From: Nostoc sp. NMS9
GTDB lineage: Bacteria > Cyanobacteriota > Cyanobacteriia > Cyanobacteriales > Nostocaceae
Assembly: GCF_017114995.1 (NCBI RefSeq)
Contig: NZ_JABXKL010000008.1
Coordinates: 1-32,326 of the forward strand
Direction of reading: 5' to 3'
Length of the DNA stretch: 32,326 nt
Below are positions 1 through 8,320 of this stretch, piece by piece; positions within the stretch are counted from its first letter, which is position 1, and the number at the start of each line of letters is the position of its first letter. The notes under the pieces are model-generated. The model had not been told where the DNA came from. It saw only the letters and a program-made list of their open reading frames with translations, and did not search any database. The position numbers and the translations under genes were made by a program.

Positions 1-418
1 TAATTGTTACGTTTAAAGAGAATTTGCAAGGATTGGTCTCAAAGCCTTGTAAATATTGGCTTGCAAGTTTTAGGACGGGTCTATTAGTCATTTGTCATTA
101 GTTATGGGGCATTGGGCATGGAGCAACTGCCGTCATTGGGCATTGGGCGTTAGGAGTGCTGTTAGCGGTAGCGGGGCGTTTAGCCCGTGCTGAGTTAGGA
201 GTTTTGTTTATCTCCTTGTCCCCTTGTCTCCCTCATCCTCCTCAGCCCCTCCGCTCCTTCGCCCCTCCGCCCCTCTCCAACAGTACTGCAACCCCTGTAT
301 AAACTTCTCTTGAAAATGCCCTACAGACGCCAGCAAGGCTTTTGTGTTACAATTTTGGAGTGTTTTTACTTTTATTTGCCTTTCGGCGATTTCAACCCCA
401 CGCATCAGGAGAGTTTAC
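1..418. other. gyrB upstream region with low-complexity repeats
   Basis: No gene is seen here. The stretch holds tandem-like words typical of Nostoc intergenic DNA: GTCATT/GGGCATT words at about 88-150, GTTAGGAGT words near 150 and 194, and a pyrimidine-rich tract of CTCC/CCCCT words at about 208-282. The pyrimidine tract is the same class of repeat found inside the gyrA-like gene (9257-9337) and, in reverse orientation, near 12785-12820 and 15312-15352. The gyrB promoter probably lies between 300 and 400, but no convincing -35/-10 pair could be chosen. Confidence 0.6.
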
Positions 419-2356
419 ATGACGAGCAGTTACAGTGCCGATCAGATTCAAGTTCTGGAAGGTCTGGAAGCCGTCCGCAAAAGACCAGGAATGTACATTG
501 GTACCACTGGGCCGCGAGGACTCCACCATTTAGTTTACGAGGTGGTGGACAATTCAATCGATGAGGCTTTGGCGGGTCATTGCACTCATATAGAAGTGGA
601 TATCAACGCTGATGGTTCCGTGACTGTAACAGATGATGGTCGCGGTATTCCCGTCGATACTCACTCGCGCACTGGGAAATCGGCTTTGGAAACCGTAATG
701 ACGGTACTGCACGCCGGTGGTAAGTTTGGCGGCGGTGGTTACAAAGTTTCTGGAGGATTGCACGGGGTTGGTATTTCTGTTGTTAATGCCCTATCTGAAG
801 TTGTAGAAGTTACGGTTTGGCGAGATAAAAAAGTTCATCTCCAGCGCTATGAACGCGGTGTCCCAGTTAGCGATCTGCAAGTCAAACCTTACAAAGAAGC
901 TAGAACTGGAACTTCTGTTACTTTTAAGCCAGATACCCAAATATTCACTACTAGCATTGAGTTTGATTACATCACTTTATCAGGTCGCCTACGGGAATTG
1001 GCGTATCTGAATGCAGGTGTCAAAATTACTTTTACTGACCACCGTTTAGAACTACTAAAAAGCGATACACCCAAGGTAGAAACCTACGAGTACAAGGGTG
1101 GGATCAAAGAGTACATTGCGTACATGAACCGTGAGAAGCAACCGCTGCATGAAGAAATTATCTATGTGCAAGGAGAACGGAACAATGTACAAGTGGAAGT
1201 TTCATTGCAATGGTGTACTGATGCTTATACGGATAATGTGCTAGGTTTTGCTAACAATATTCGCACCGTGGATGGTGGTACGCACTTAGAAGGGTTGAAG
1301 GCGGTTCTGACCCGGACATTAAATGCGATCGCTCGCAAGCGCAATAAAATTAAAGAAAATGAACCTAACCTCAGTGGCGAACACGTCCGCGAAGGTTTAA
1401 CTGCGGTAATTTCCGTTAAAGTTCCAGATCCAGAATTTGAAGGACAAACCAAAACCAAACTTGGTAACACCGAAGTTCGGGGAATTGTCGATTCTTTAGT
1501 GGGAGAAGTCCTCACTGAGTATCTAGAATTTCATCCTGCTATAGCAGACTCAATTTTAGATAAAGCTATCCAAGCTTTCAAAGCCGCAGAAGCAGCCCGT
1601 CATGCGCGAGAATTAGTTCGGCGCAAATCCGTACTAGAATCTTCGCCATTACCTGGTAAATTGGCCGATTGTAGTTCTCGTGACCCCAGCGAATCTGAGA
1701 TATTTATTGTGGAAGGGGACTCAGCAGGTGGGAGTGCAAAACAAGGACGCGATCGCCGTACTCAAGCAATCTTGCCTCTACGTGGTAAAATTCTTAACAT
1801 TGAAAAAACCGACGACGCTAAAATCTATAAAAATAACGAAGTTCAATCGTTAATTACAGCACTTGGTTTAGGTGTTAAAGGTGATGAATTCGATTCCACC
1901 CAACTGCGTTATCACCGCATAGTCATTATGACGGATGCTGACGTAGATGGAGCGCACATTCGGACTTTGTTGTTAACATTCTTCTATCGATATCAGCGAT
2001 CGCTCATTGAACAAGGCTTTATTTATATTGCTTGTCCCCCATTGTTTAAAGTCGAACGGGGACGTAATCATGAATATTGCTATAGCGATCGCGAAAAAAA
2101 TCAAGCGATCGCCAAATTTCCTGCTAACGCCAACTATACCATCCAACGCTTCAAAGGTTTGGGTGAAATGATGCCACAACAACTCTGGGACACCACCATG
2201 AACCCAGAAACTCGTAAAATGAAGCAAGTTGAAATTGAAGATGCCGCCGAAGCCGATCGCATCTTCACAATTTTAATGGGCGATCGGGTCGCACCCAGAC
2301 GAGAATTTATCGAAACCTATGGTTCTAAACTCAACTTTACCGATTTAGATATCTAA
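419..2356 (+). CDS. gyrB: DNA gyrase subunit B
   Basis: ATPase subunit of the type IIA topoisomerase that introduces negative supercoils. The 645-residue protein has a GHKL ATPase domain with [13 protein letters not shown] at residues 41-53 (catalytic Glu41, Mg-binding Asn45), DDGRGIP near 72-78 and the [15 protein letters not shown] lid near 112-126. A transducer domain follows, then a TOPRIM domain with EGDSAGG near residue 432 and TDADVDGAH near 504, and the C-terminal QRFKGLGEM motif. Length matches short (non-enterobacterial) GyrB. The frame is open from 344, but the ATG at 419 is chosen because AGGAGAG (407-413) lies at ideal distance and the family begins just before the ...[16 protein letters not shown] block; the 25 extra residues from 344 do not look like family sequence. 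A terminator follows at 2389. The partner A subunit is not adjacent, although a GyrA/ParC-like gene lies 6 kb downstream. Confidence 0.97.
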   Translation: MTSSYSADQIQVLEGLEAVRKRPGMYIGTTGPRGLHHLVYEVVDNSIDEALAGHCTHIEVDINADGSVTVTDDGRGIPVDTHSRTGKSALETVMTVLHAGGKFGGGGYKVSGGLHGVGISVVNALSEVVEVTVWRDKKVHLQRYERGVPVSDLQVKPYKEARTGTSVTFKPDTQIFTTSIEFDYITLSGRLRELAYLNAGVKITFTDHRLELLKSDTPKVETYEYKGGIKEYIAYMNREKQPLHEEIIYVQGERNNVQVEVSLQWCTDAYTDNVLGFANNIRTVDGGTHLEGLKAVLTRTLNAIARKRNKIKENEPNLSGEHVREGLTAVISVKVPDPEFEGQTKTKLGNTEVRGIVDSLVGEVLTEYLEFHPAIADSILDKAIQAFKAAEAARHARELVRRKSVLESSPLPGKLADCSSRDPSESEIFIVEGDSAGGSAKQGRDRRTQAILPLRGKILNIEKTDDAKIYKNNEVQSLITALGLGVKGDEFDSTQLRYHRIVIMTDADVDGAHIRTLLLTFFYRYQRSLIEQGFIYIACPPLFKVERGRNHEYCYSDREKNQAIAKFPANANYTIQRFKGLGEMMPQQLWDTTMNPETRKMKQVEIEDAAEADRIFTILMGDRVAPRREFIETYGSKLNFTDLDI

Positions 2357-2388
2357 TCTCAGCAGTCCTAAATCATTCCTAAAAAATT

Positions 2389-2427
2389 AAGATCCCCGAT
2401 TTATCAAAAAAACCGGGGATCTTTAAC
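2389..2427 (+). terminator. Rho-independent terminator of gyrB
   Basis: A 10-bp perfect stem AAGATCCCCG (2389-2398) pairs with CGGGGATCTT (2414-2423) across a 15-nt A-rich loop. It begins 33 bases after the gyrB stop and is followed by a short T-containing tail. Confidence 0.8.
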
Positions 2428-2440
2428 TTTGAAATATTGC

Positions 2441-2469
2441 TTGACATTCCTGCAACAGATTTTGCTAAA
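2441..2469 (+). promoter_or_regulatory. Possible promoter of the fasciclin gene
   Basis: A perfect -35 hexamer TTGACA (2441-2446) is followed 17 bases later by GCTAAA (2464-2469), a weak -10. It lies just downstream of the gyrB terminator and about 190 bases before the fasciclin-domain gene. The rest of the interval is AT-rich and offers other -10-like words, so the assignment is tentative. Confidence 0.3.
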
Positions 2470-2658
2470 GACTTTATATCCAAAATTTATGTAAAAACTA
2501 CCTCTTTTGGCTGATGGCAAACTATGTAATTTATAAATTTATTGTATTAATATTTTTACTACTACAAATTATGTCGTTAGATGAGTGACTATATCTACAA
2601 ATTCATTAACTATTGTTAATAATTCTTTATTTAACTGGATTCTACACAAGGCTATGAA

Positions 2659-3282
2659 ATGAGCAAAGGCATAGTAAGAAAAGCATTGTTCAATATTATT
2701 GGCATCGGTAGCTTAGTTGCTCTGTCTGCCTGCACTCAACCTGTTGCAGAAACTCCTACAACAACTGTCCCTCCAACAACTGTCCCGCTCGTCACGCCAA
2801 CTCCTACTGCGACTATTGCCACCCAAAATTTAGCAGAATTGGCAAAGTCAGCAGCTAGTCAAGGACAGTTTAAAACTCTCATCCAAGCAGTGCAAGCTGC
2901 CGGATTAACTGAACAATTGGCTACACCAGGTCCTTATACAGTATTTGCACCTACTGACGCCGCTTTCTCTGCTCTACCAAAAGCTACTCTAGACCAACTC
3001 TTACAACCAGCAAACAAACAACAATTAGTCAAGCTTCTGTCCTACCACGTCATACCTGGGGGAATTACCTCCCAGCAATTGACATCTGGAGAAGTTAAAA
3101 CAGTTGAGGGTAGTCCCGTTAAAATTACAGTTGATCGTGCCAGCAACTCAATCACAGTCAACAACGCTAAGGTGATTCAGCCAGATATCCCAGCTAGCAA
3201 CGGCATCGTTCATGTAGTTGACCAAGTACTTGTGCCACCTAATTTCCCTGCAAGTCTAAACACCACCCCAACACCACCGTAG
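2659..3282 (+). CDS. Fasciclin (FAS1)-domain lipoprotein
   Basis: Secreted lipid-anchored protein of 207 residues. The N-terminus is a lipoprotein signal: basic MSKGIVRKAL, a hydrophobic stretch, and lipobox LSAC with Cys25 as the likely lipidated residue. A Thr/Pro-rich linker (about 30-53) leads to one FAS1 domain (about 55-195) with TVFAPTDAAFSALP and the H-box-like YHVIPGG. The protein ends in a second Thr/Pro-rich tail. FAS1 domains are adhesion or matrix modules, and bacterial single-domain forms are usually extracellular or surface-attached; substrate and partner are unknown. The ATG at 2659 is the first that keeps the signal peptide; a nearby ATG at 2654 stops after one sense codon. 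It is a single gene between the gyrB terminator and a 1.5-kb gap. Confidence 0.93.
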   Translation: MSKGIVRKALFNIIGIGSLVALSACTQPVAETPTTTVPPTTVPLVTPTPTATIATQNLAELAKSAASQGQFKTLIQAVQAAGLTEQLATPGPYTVFAPTDAAFSALPKATLDQLLQPANKQQLVKLLSYHVIPGGITSQQLTSGEVKTVEGSPVKITVDRASNSITVNNAKVIQPDIPASNGIVHVVDQVLVPPNFPASLNTTPTPP

Positions 3283-4794
3283 TTCCGCAAAGTTCATAGT
3301 CTCCAGTTTTCAACTTTGAAAGCCACCGTGATTTTGAATTAGTCGCTAACAATCAATTAAAAATTTAAGTTGACTTGTCACACAAGTGATAAGTCTATAC
3401 TACAAGAAATACAAATATTTCAAGTTACTCGCTTAGACAACCATATAATTTACTGATTGTCAATATTGTTGAAACAATCAATGCTCGATTGTTAACATAA
3501 CTACCAACTTTATTGGAGATTTAGTCCAGATAATACTCTTTGCTCTGACTTGTTGATTAATTTGAACCACCAGCGAGAAACACATTTGTTATGCTTTAAG
3601 GAAATAACTGAATATCATCTATAAAACAGCAATTAATAAGTATTTTGAGGATTTCTCATCATAAGATGACAGAAACTTACCGAAATAAAAGTATTGAAAT
3701 TTACAATTGCTTTACGCAAAAAAGCTTTGTAACCAAATCATCAGGTAATCTGCTGGGTTCTCTGTGTTCGAGGTAAGAGCTGTTGGAAGTACACACCAGA
3801 AGTCTGAAAACTTGTTAATATCTTCATGTAGTGCCGTGATGATCGCTATTGTATCGTATGTACTTTTGCCTAAGATAAGACGATATTGGCAAGTTCGCAG
3901 GACAAATTGTTTTTGAATTGATTAAAATATCCTTGTATACAATAAAAAAAGTTTGTCAAGTTTCATAGGGCTGAAATCGCCACAGTGCGCTAACGTGTGA
4001 ATAAGACCGAATTAGTAAACCTAAATTGATCTGCGATCGGGTCGATTCTGCCACTGCCTCAACTCCTCAGTTAAGGTAGCTAGTACGCAGAAGGTCAACT
4101 GCTTTCAGGCAAGCACCACCGTTGTTGTATTTACCCAAGGACAATACCCGTTTTAGTCTAAGGGATGCTTAATTTATGAAGGAAATGTAAAAATGGGTAG
4201 GTTAAGACGAATAGTCTGAGTTAACAAAAAAGGCACTCTTTCTCAGTAATTAATGTTGTGTAAAATACATGAGATTCAGCAGGAGCAAGCGTACTTACTT
4301 CGTAATGTAATAAGAGCGTCACTGCAATTCCGAAAAGTGGAGAAAAAATTTCAGGGTATAAATCCCGTTTTCAATGTCTTTTTGGTGAAAGTAGCTAAAA
4401 GTTGCTTAATGAATTCATGATTAATACACAAAAAGAGTGCAATTTCTGTGAAACAGGCTACAATCGGAAGAGTCTTTATACGAAAATCTGCCAACAGTCT
4501 GAACTCATTTGTATAGAGTGGCAATTTTTTTGATAAAGGCGAGTATTTTTTTTGACCAGTTAGTTGAAAGCAATATGTGATAGCAACACATATAACATTT
4601 ACTAAAGTGAGCAAGTCACTTTTAGTAATCGCTTAAACTAAAGTAAAAAGCCTCCGACCGGAGGTCTAAAATATCCGAAAATATCTCTGGCAAATCTGCC
4701 AAAAAACTTATTTTCGGTTGGCAATTGGCTCGTTTAAAAGAGCACTAAACACATCTTGAGTAATTGATTCTGCAAGGAGCATGAGGAACGCGGC
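3283..4794. other. 1.5-kb region without a gene upstream of sigA
   Basis: No credible protein gene is seen. One minus-strand frame (4351-4614, 87 codons) lacks a ribosome-binding site and recognisable sequence. A palindrome with a -10-like hexamer lies at 3370-3401, a small hairpin (AACT-CCTC-AGTT core) near 4069, and a strong GC hairpin at 4651-4664. The most likely content is a long sigA leader with several promoters, possibly with a non-coding RNA. No match to tmRNA or RNase P RNA conserved cores was seen. Confidence 0.5.
4640..4664 (-). terminator. Minus-strand terminator-like hairpin upstream of sigA
   Basis: CCTCC-GACC-GGAGG (4651-4664) forms a compact GC stem. Read on the minus strand it is followed by CTTTTTACTTT, the order expected of an intrinsic terminator. 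Read on the plus strand it is preceded by the A-run and followed by TCTAAAAT, which is not T-rich. It would therefore stop transcription running away from sigA, although no minus-strand gene is recognised between sigA and this point. Confidence 0.5.
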
Positions 4795-5964
4795 ATGAAC
4801 CAGGCTAACAACGTACTCGAAAGCATATATCAGCCTGACCTAGAAATAATGAATCAGCCTGAGCTCGAGTTAGAAGAACTCTTAATAGACGATGAAGAGG
4901 ACTTGCTGATCATCGATGAAGGTGACGAGGAATTTTTAGAGCCTCAGTCTGATGAGGACGACGCAAAGTCTGGAAAAGCCGCTAAATCGCGTCGTCGGAC
5001 ACAAAGCAAGAAAAAGCACTATACTGAAGATTCAATTCGGCTTTACTTGCAAGAAATTGGTAGAATTCGTCTGTTGCGGGCAGACGAAGAAATTGAATTG
5101 GCGCGGAAAATAGCCGATTTGCTGGAATTAGAGAGAGTACGCGAAAGACTCTCAGAGCAATTAGATCGCGATCCTCGAGATAGTGAATGGGCAGAAGCAG
5201 TACAACTGCCACTACCAGCCTTTCGTTATCGCCTTCATGTTGGTCGTCGGGCGAAAGACAAGATGGTGCAATCTAACCTCCGTCTTGTAGTTTCAATTGC
5301 CAAGAAATACATGAATCGTGGTTTGTCGTTCCAGGACTTAATTCAGGAAGGCAGTCTCGGTTTGATTCGTGCCGCTGAAAAGTTTGACCACGAAAAAGGT
5401 TATAAGTTCTCCACCTATGCTACATGGTGGATTCGTCAAGCAATTACCCGCGCGATAGCAGATCAATCCCGCACAATTCGCCTTCCAGTTCACCTTTACG
5501 AAACCATTTCTCGGATTAAGAAAACTACCAAGTTACTATCTCAAGAAATGGGTCGCAAACCCACTGAAGAAGAAATCGCTACTCGCATGGAAATGACCAT
5601 TGAGAAGTTGCGGTTCATTGCTAAATCCGCCCAGTTACCTATCTCATTAGAAACGCCAATTGGTAAAGAAGAAGATTCTCGATTGGGCGATTTTATTGAA
5701 TCCGATGGTGAGACACCAGAAGACCAAGTTTCCAAAAATCTTCTGCGCGAAGACCTTGAAAAAGTCCTCGACAGTCTCAGCCCTCGTGAAAGGGATGTTC
5801 TCAGACTGCGTTACGGCTTGGATGATGGTCGGATGAAAACCCTTGAGGAAATCGGACAGATTTTCAACGTCACCCGCGAACGCATTCGTCAAATTGAGGC
5901 GAAGGCACTCCGCAAGTTACGCCACCCAAATCGTAACAGCGTTCTCAAAGAGTATATTCGGTAG
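4795..5964 (+). CDS. sigA: Principal RNA polymerase sigma factor SigA (RpoD type)
   Basis: Group 1 sigma-70 factor that directs RNA polymerase to housekeeping promoters; 389 residues, the usual size for cyanobacterial SigA. An acidic N-terminal part (about 15-60) and a basic patch precede region 1.2 ([16 protein letters not shown], about 76-91). Region 2 has [31 protein letters not shown] and the -10 recognition/melting helix [15 protein letters not shown]. Region 3 contains LPVHLYETI, and region 4 has the helix-turn-helix [20 protein letters not shown]. It lacks the large non-conserved insert of E. coli RpoD, as expected in cyanobacteria. The ATG at 4795 has GAGGAA (4783-4788) six bases upstream. 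A five-codon frame (4781-4798) overlaps this start. The gene ends against a bidirectional terminator shared with hli. Confidence 0.97.
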   Translation: MNQANNVLESIYQPDLEIMNQPELELEELLIDDEEDLLIIDEGDEEFLEPQSDEDDAKSGKAAKSRRRTQSKKKHYTEDSIRLYLQEIGRIRLLRADEEIELARKIADLLELERVRERLSEQLDRDPRDSEWAEAVQLPLPAFRYRLHVGRRAKDKMVQSNLRLVVSIAKKYMNRGLSFQDLIQEGSLGLIRAAEKFDHEKGYKFSTYATWWIRQAITRAIADQSRTIRLPVHLYETISRIKKTTKLLSQEMGRKPTEEEIATRMEMTIEKLRFIAKSAQLPISLETPIGKEEDSRLGDFIESDGETPEDQVSKNLLREDLEKVLDSLSPRERDVLRLRYGLDDGRMKTLEEIGQIFNVTRERIRQIEAKALRKLRHPNRNSVLKEYIR

Positions 5965-6027
5965 TAATTAGTCAATAGTCATTGGTCATTAGTGAATAAA
6001 CAAATGACAACTGACTAATGACAAAAA
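5965..6027. repeat. GTCATTAGT-type inverted repeat words
   Basis: Directly after the sigA stop come several copies of TAGTCATT/GTCATTAGT, and a few bases later their complements (AATGACAACTGACTAATGAC). The two halves can fold imperfectly onto each other. The words also occur near 88-100 and are common between genes in Nostoc-type genomes. Confidence 0.5.
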
Positions 6028-6030
6028 AAT

Positions 6031-6067
6031 AAAAAACCTGGTAGTGAATTAGCACTCCAGGTTTTTT
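6031..6067. terminator. Bidirectional terminator between sigA and hli
   Basis: AAAAAACCTGG pairs with CCAGGTTTTTT, with an inner AGTG/CACT stem around a 6-nt loop and one bulged T. The A-run on one side and T-run on the other make it a terminator for both convergent genes. Confidence 0.88.
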
Positions 6068-6096
6068 TATTTATAGGTCATCTTGGATATTACAAC

Positions 6097-6282
6097 TTAT
6101 AGGATGCCCCAAAAATGTAGGAAGCCTTGACCAGAAAAAAGCTCAACCAAAACGGCTGCTAAAAAGCCAATCATTGCCAAGCGACCGTTCCAAATTTCTG
6201 CTTGTGGGGTAAAGCCCCAACGCCAAGCGTTGCGATCTTCAATTACGGGAGTAGTAACTTTTGTTGTGCTTGCATTTGTCAT
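6097..6282 (-). CDS. hli: High-light-inducible protein (one-helix chlorophyll-binding family)
   Basis: Small thylakoid protein (61 residues) of the HliP/SCP family. These proteins bind chlorophyll and carotenoid, associate with photosystem assembly intermediates and protect against excess light. The diagnostic chlorophyll-binding helix is plain: [20 protein letters not shown] (about residues 28-47), matching ExxNGRxAMxGF. A short soluble N-terminus precedes it with the typical [10 protein letters not shown] segment, and the C-terminus is FLHFWGIL. The ATG at 6282 has GGAG (complement of 6291-6294) eight bases upstream. It is monocistronic, converges with sigA and is probably light-stress regulated. 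No clear HLR1-type operator was found in the upstream sequence. Confidence 0.95.
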   Translation of the reverse strand: MTNASTTKVTTPVIEDRNAWRWGFTPQAEIWNGRLAMIGFLAAVLVELFSGQGFLHFWGIL

Positions 6283-6331
6283 GGTTGGGACTCCAAACTT
6301 AATTATTAAGGTTTATTGCCTTATGTTAACT

Positions 6332-6359
6332 AATATAACAAATATTTTGAGAAGGGCAA
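6332..6359 (-). promoter_or_regulatory. Candidate hli promoter
   Basis: On the minus strand, TTGCCC (complement of 6354-6359) and TATATT (complement of 6332-6337) are separated by 16 bases, about 50 bases before the hli start. This fits a sigma-70 promoter with a weak -35. Confidence 0.35.
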
Positions 6360-6966
6360 CATTTTTTATACTTTTGTTTCCATCACTTGACATTAAAGGT
6401 AGGAATTAATACAAGCTAAAACATCTATCTTTGGATACAACTATAGGACTTACACAAAAAACTTCTTAAACTCTTATTCCTCCGTGTCCTTCTCCCAAGG
6501 GGAGACGCTAACGCGAATGCGGTTCAATTTTTTGTTGCTTGTGCGCAAGTCTTGAACTACTCAAGACTTTTGGAAGAGTGCCTTAGTTTATTAGGATTAT
6601 TTTGCAACTATCTTATCATCTAAGTAGTTTTTTATGCCTACACTTCTTGAAAAACAAGAATTTAAATTACAGATAGATGTGTATTAATTATGATTTAATT
6701 GCTATTTTTTAGCATTAATTCAGAAATCCAGAGTAGAAAATACTTACGGCTCAAGGTTTAAAATACCTTGTTTACCAGTCTTGTGGGTGAAGAGTTAAGT
6801 GATTAAGACTGCTTTATATCTATGCACTCACTAAAATTATTAATTTAGCTTTGTCATCCAGATAGTTAAGTTAGAGTTATTGCAAATAAAACTAATTTAT
6901 AAGTTTAGGCAATTTTCATTTAATAAATTGATATTTAAACTGTTTGATAGTAGATCAAAAAAATTT
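6360..6966. other. Intergenic region with one dispersed repeat
   Basis: AT-rich, with no gene recognised. It carries a dispersed repeat copy at 6487-6525 and otherwise low-complexity AT sequence. The frame of the next gene is open from a TTG at 6880, but the encoded residues before 6967 (Lys/Phe/Ile-rich, AT-driven) are probably leader sequence. Confidence 0.5.
6487..6525 (+). repeat. Dispersed hairpin repeat, copy 1
   Basis: TCCTTCTCCCAAGGGGAGAC followed by GCTAACGCGAATGCGGTTCA. The first half folds as TCTCCC-AAG-GGGAGA. The same element occurs on the opposite strand at 15711-15749, with the stem sequence changed but still paired, and a related core lies inside ribD (26584-26622). Confidence 0.6.
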
Positions 6967-7839
6967 ATGAACAAGCAGCAAACTAATGAGTTTGACAAAA
7001 TTATCCTTACTGCCTTCATGGTTAGTCTAGCTAGACAGTTCACAGATATTCCTTATGCTAAAGAGTTGGCACAATTAATAGAGATGCAAGGGTTGGTAAA
7101 GCTATCTCAACCACAAAATCAAGACAAAAGTGTTTTGCTTACCGCACGTGTGGAAGCTCGTTATAAAGCCATCAACCAAGTCATAGCTCAATATCAAATC
7201 ACACAAGTTCTAGAACTAGCATCTGGTTTGTTACCGCGTGGGCTTTTGATGTCTAGTAATCCGAATATAACCTTTATTGAAAGTGACTTGCCTCAGATGA
7301 TTGGTTGCAAACAGCAACTAATTCAGCAATTAGTGGGAGAACGTCCTAACCTGCATTTTATAGAAATTGATGCTATTAGCCGTCCTAATGAATTTTGGAA
7401 GAGTACTTCTGTACTTAAAGCTGGACAGCCAGTGATGATTTTGTGTGAAGGATTGCTGACACATCTGACTTTGGTAGAAAAACAACTTGTATGTGCCAAT
7501 ATCCGCGATATGCTTCACTCTTATGGTGGTGTTTGGATTACTCCTGATTTTATTGACACAGGTAGTTTAGTGCGATCGCAACAAGATGACTCAGGTTTAG
7601 AAAAGCTATTACAAACAGGTACTAACCTTACAGGCAGGTCTTTAGTAAATAATAATTTTGGTACACTCGATCAAGCACGGCAGTTCGTTTATGAACAAGG
7701 TTTTCGTGTGACAGAACATAGTATGTTGAACGTAATAGACGAGTTAAGCTGCTTAAAAATTTTGGGTATTGAGCCAGAAGTGGTAAGGAGAATGCTTGCT
7801 GCTCAATCTGTCTTTGCGCTTACTCTAGATGCTGCTTGA
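6967..7839 (+). CDS. SAM-dependent methyltransferase, leucine carboxymethyltransferase-like family
   Basis: Likely class I O-methyltransferase of 290 residues. The SAM-binding segment reads VLELASGLLPRGL (81-93), with the acidic residues of the next strand in FIESDLPQ (103-110). VMILCEGLLTHL follows, typical of the LCM/TcmP-like family (COG3315), whose members methylate carboxyl or hydroxyl groups, some in polyketide pathways. The substrate here cannot be read from sequence. The ATG at 6967 is preferred over a TTG at 6880 because the family begins near FDKIILTAFMVSLARQFTD; no strong ribosome-binding site is visible for either. It converges on the acetyltransferase gene with only 7 bases between stops and has no co-directional partner. 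Confidence 0.75.
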   Translation: MNKQQTNEFDKIILTAFMVSLARQFTDIPYAKELAQLIEMQGLVKLSQPQNQDKSVLLTARVEARYKAINQVIAQYQITQVLELASGLLPRGLLMSSNPNITFIESDLPQMIGCKQQLIQQLVGERPNLHFIEIDAISRPNEFWKSTSVLKAGQPVMILCEGLLTHLTLVEKQLVCANIRDMLHSYGGVWITPDFIDTGSLVRSQQDDSGLEKLLQTGTNLTGRSLVNNNFGTLDQARQFVYEQGFRVTEHSMLNVIDELSCLKILGIEPEVVRRMLAAQSVFALTLDAA

Positions 7840-7846
7840 TTTTTCC

Positions 7847-8314
7847 TTAGTGCCAAAAAATTTCCATTTCTTTTGAAGTCGAGACAAAACCAAGCTTTTT
7901 ATAGAGACTTTTACCATCCTCAGTGGCGTGAAGCCAGAGGCGTTTTGCCTTAGTTGCTCTCACAAAGCTGATAATTTCCTTTAATAATGCTGTAGCAATT
8001 CCCTGTCCTCGCCATATCGGAATTGTATAAACGTTCATAATGTAGGCTTCTAAGCCTGATAGATTGCCGTTGTAAGGGGGTCGTTGAAAAAATACTAAGC
8101 CGCTAGTGGCAACAATTTGACTATCCACTTCAGCTACCCAAGCTAAAAACTCACCCGGCGGCATTTTTTCGCCAAGATATTTTCGAGTCGCTTCTGCTAA
8201 ATTTGCGATGTCAGAATTATCTTTAATCTCGCCAGCCTCCCGCAGGAGTTCGAGACGCAGTTGGATTAGCGCCTCTAAGTCCTGCAAGTTGGCTTGTCGC
8301 AAGTTGAAAATCAC
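7847..8314 (-). CDS. GNAT-family N-acetyltransferase
   Basis: Predicted acetyl-CoA-dependent acetyltransferase of 155 residues. It starts with MIFNLRQANLQDLEALIQL, a typical GNAT first strand and helix. It has the pyrophosphate-binding motif A in NVYTIPIWRGQGIATALL (RGQGIA) and ends with LYKKLGFVSTSKEMEIFW, the usual last strands. The substrate is unknown. The start is a GTG at 8314, six bases after the stop of the upstream gyrA-like gene, so translation is probably coupled and the two form one transcription unit. No independent ribosome-binding site is evident; the AGGG before the GTG is too close. Confidence 0.87.
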   Translation of the reverse strand: MIFNLRQANLQDLEALIQLRLELLREAGEIKDNSDIANLAEATRKYLGEKMPPGEFLAWVAEVDSQIVATSGLVFFQRPPYNGNLSGLEAYIMNVYTIPIWRGQGIATALLKEIISFVRATKAKRLWLHATEDGKSLYKKLGFVSTSKEMEIFWH

Positions 8315-8320
8315 CCTGAT

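Noticed and set aside
344..418. N-terminal extension of GyrB from 344
   Set aside because: Family sequence and the AGGAGAG site both place the start at 419.
3961..4160. Possible structured RNA gene upstream of sigA
   Set aside because: A small hairpin is present, but no conserved core of tmRNA, RNase P RNA, SRP RNA or tRNA could be recognised.
4351..4614. 87-codon minus-strand frame in the sigA leader
   Set aside because: No ribosome-binding site, AT-driven composition and no recognisable pattern.
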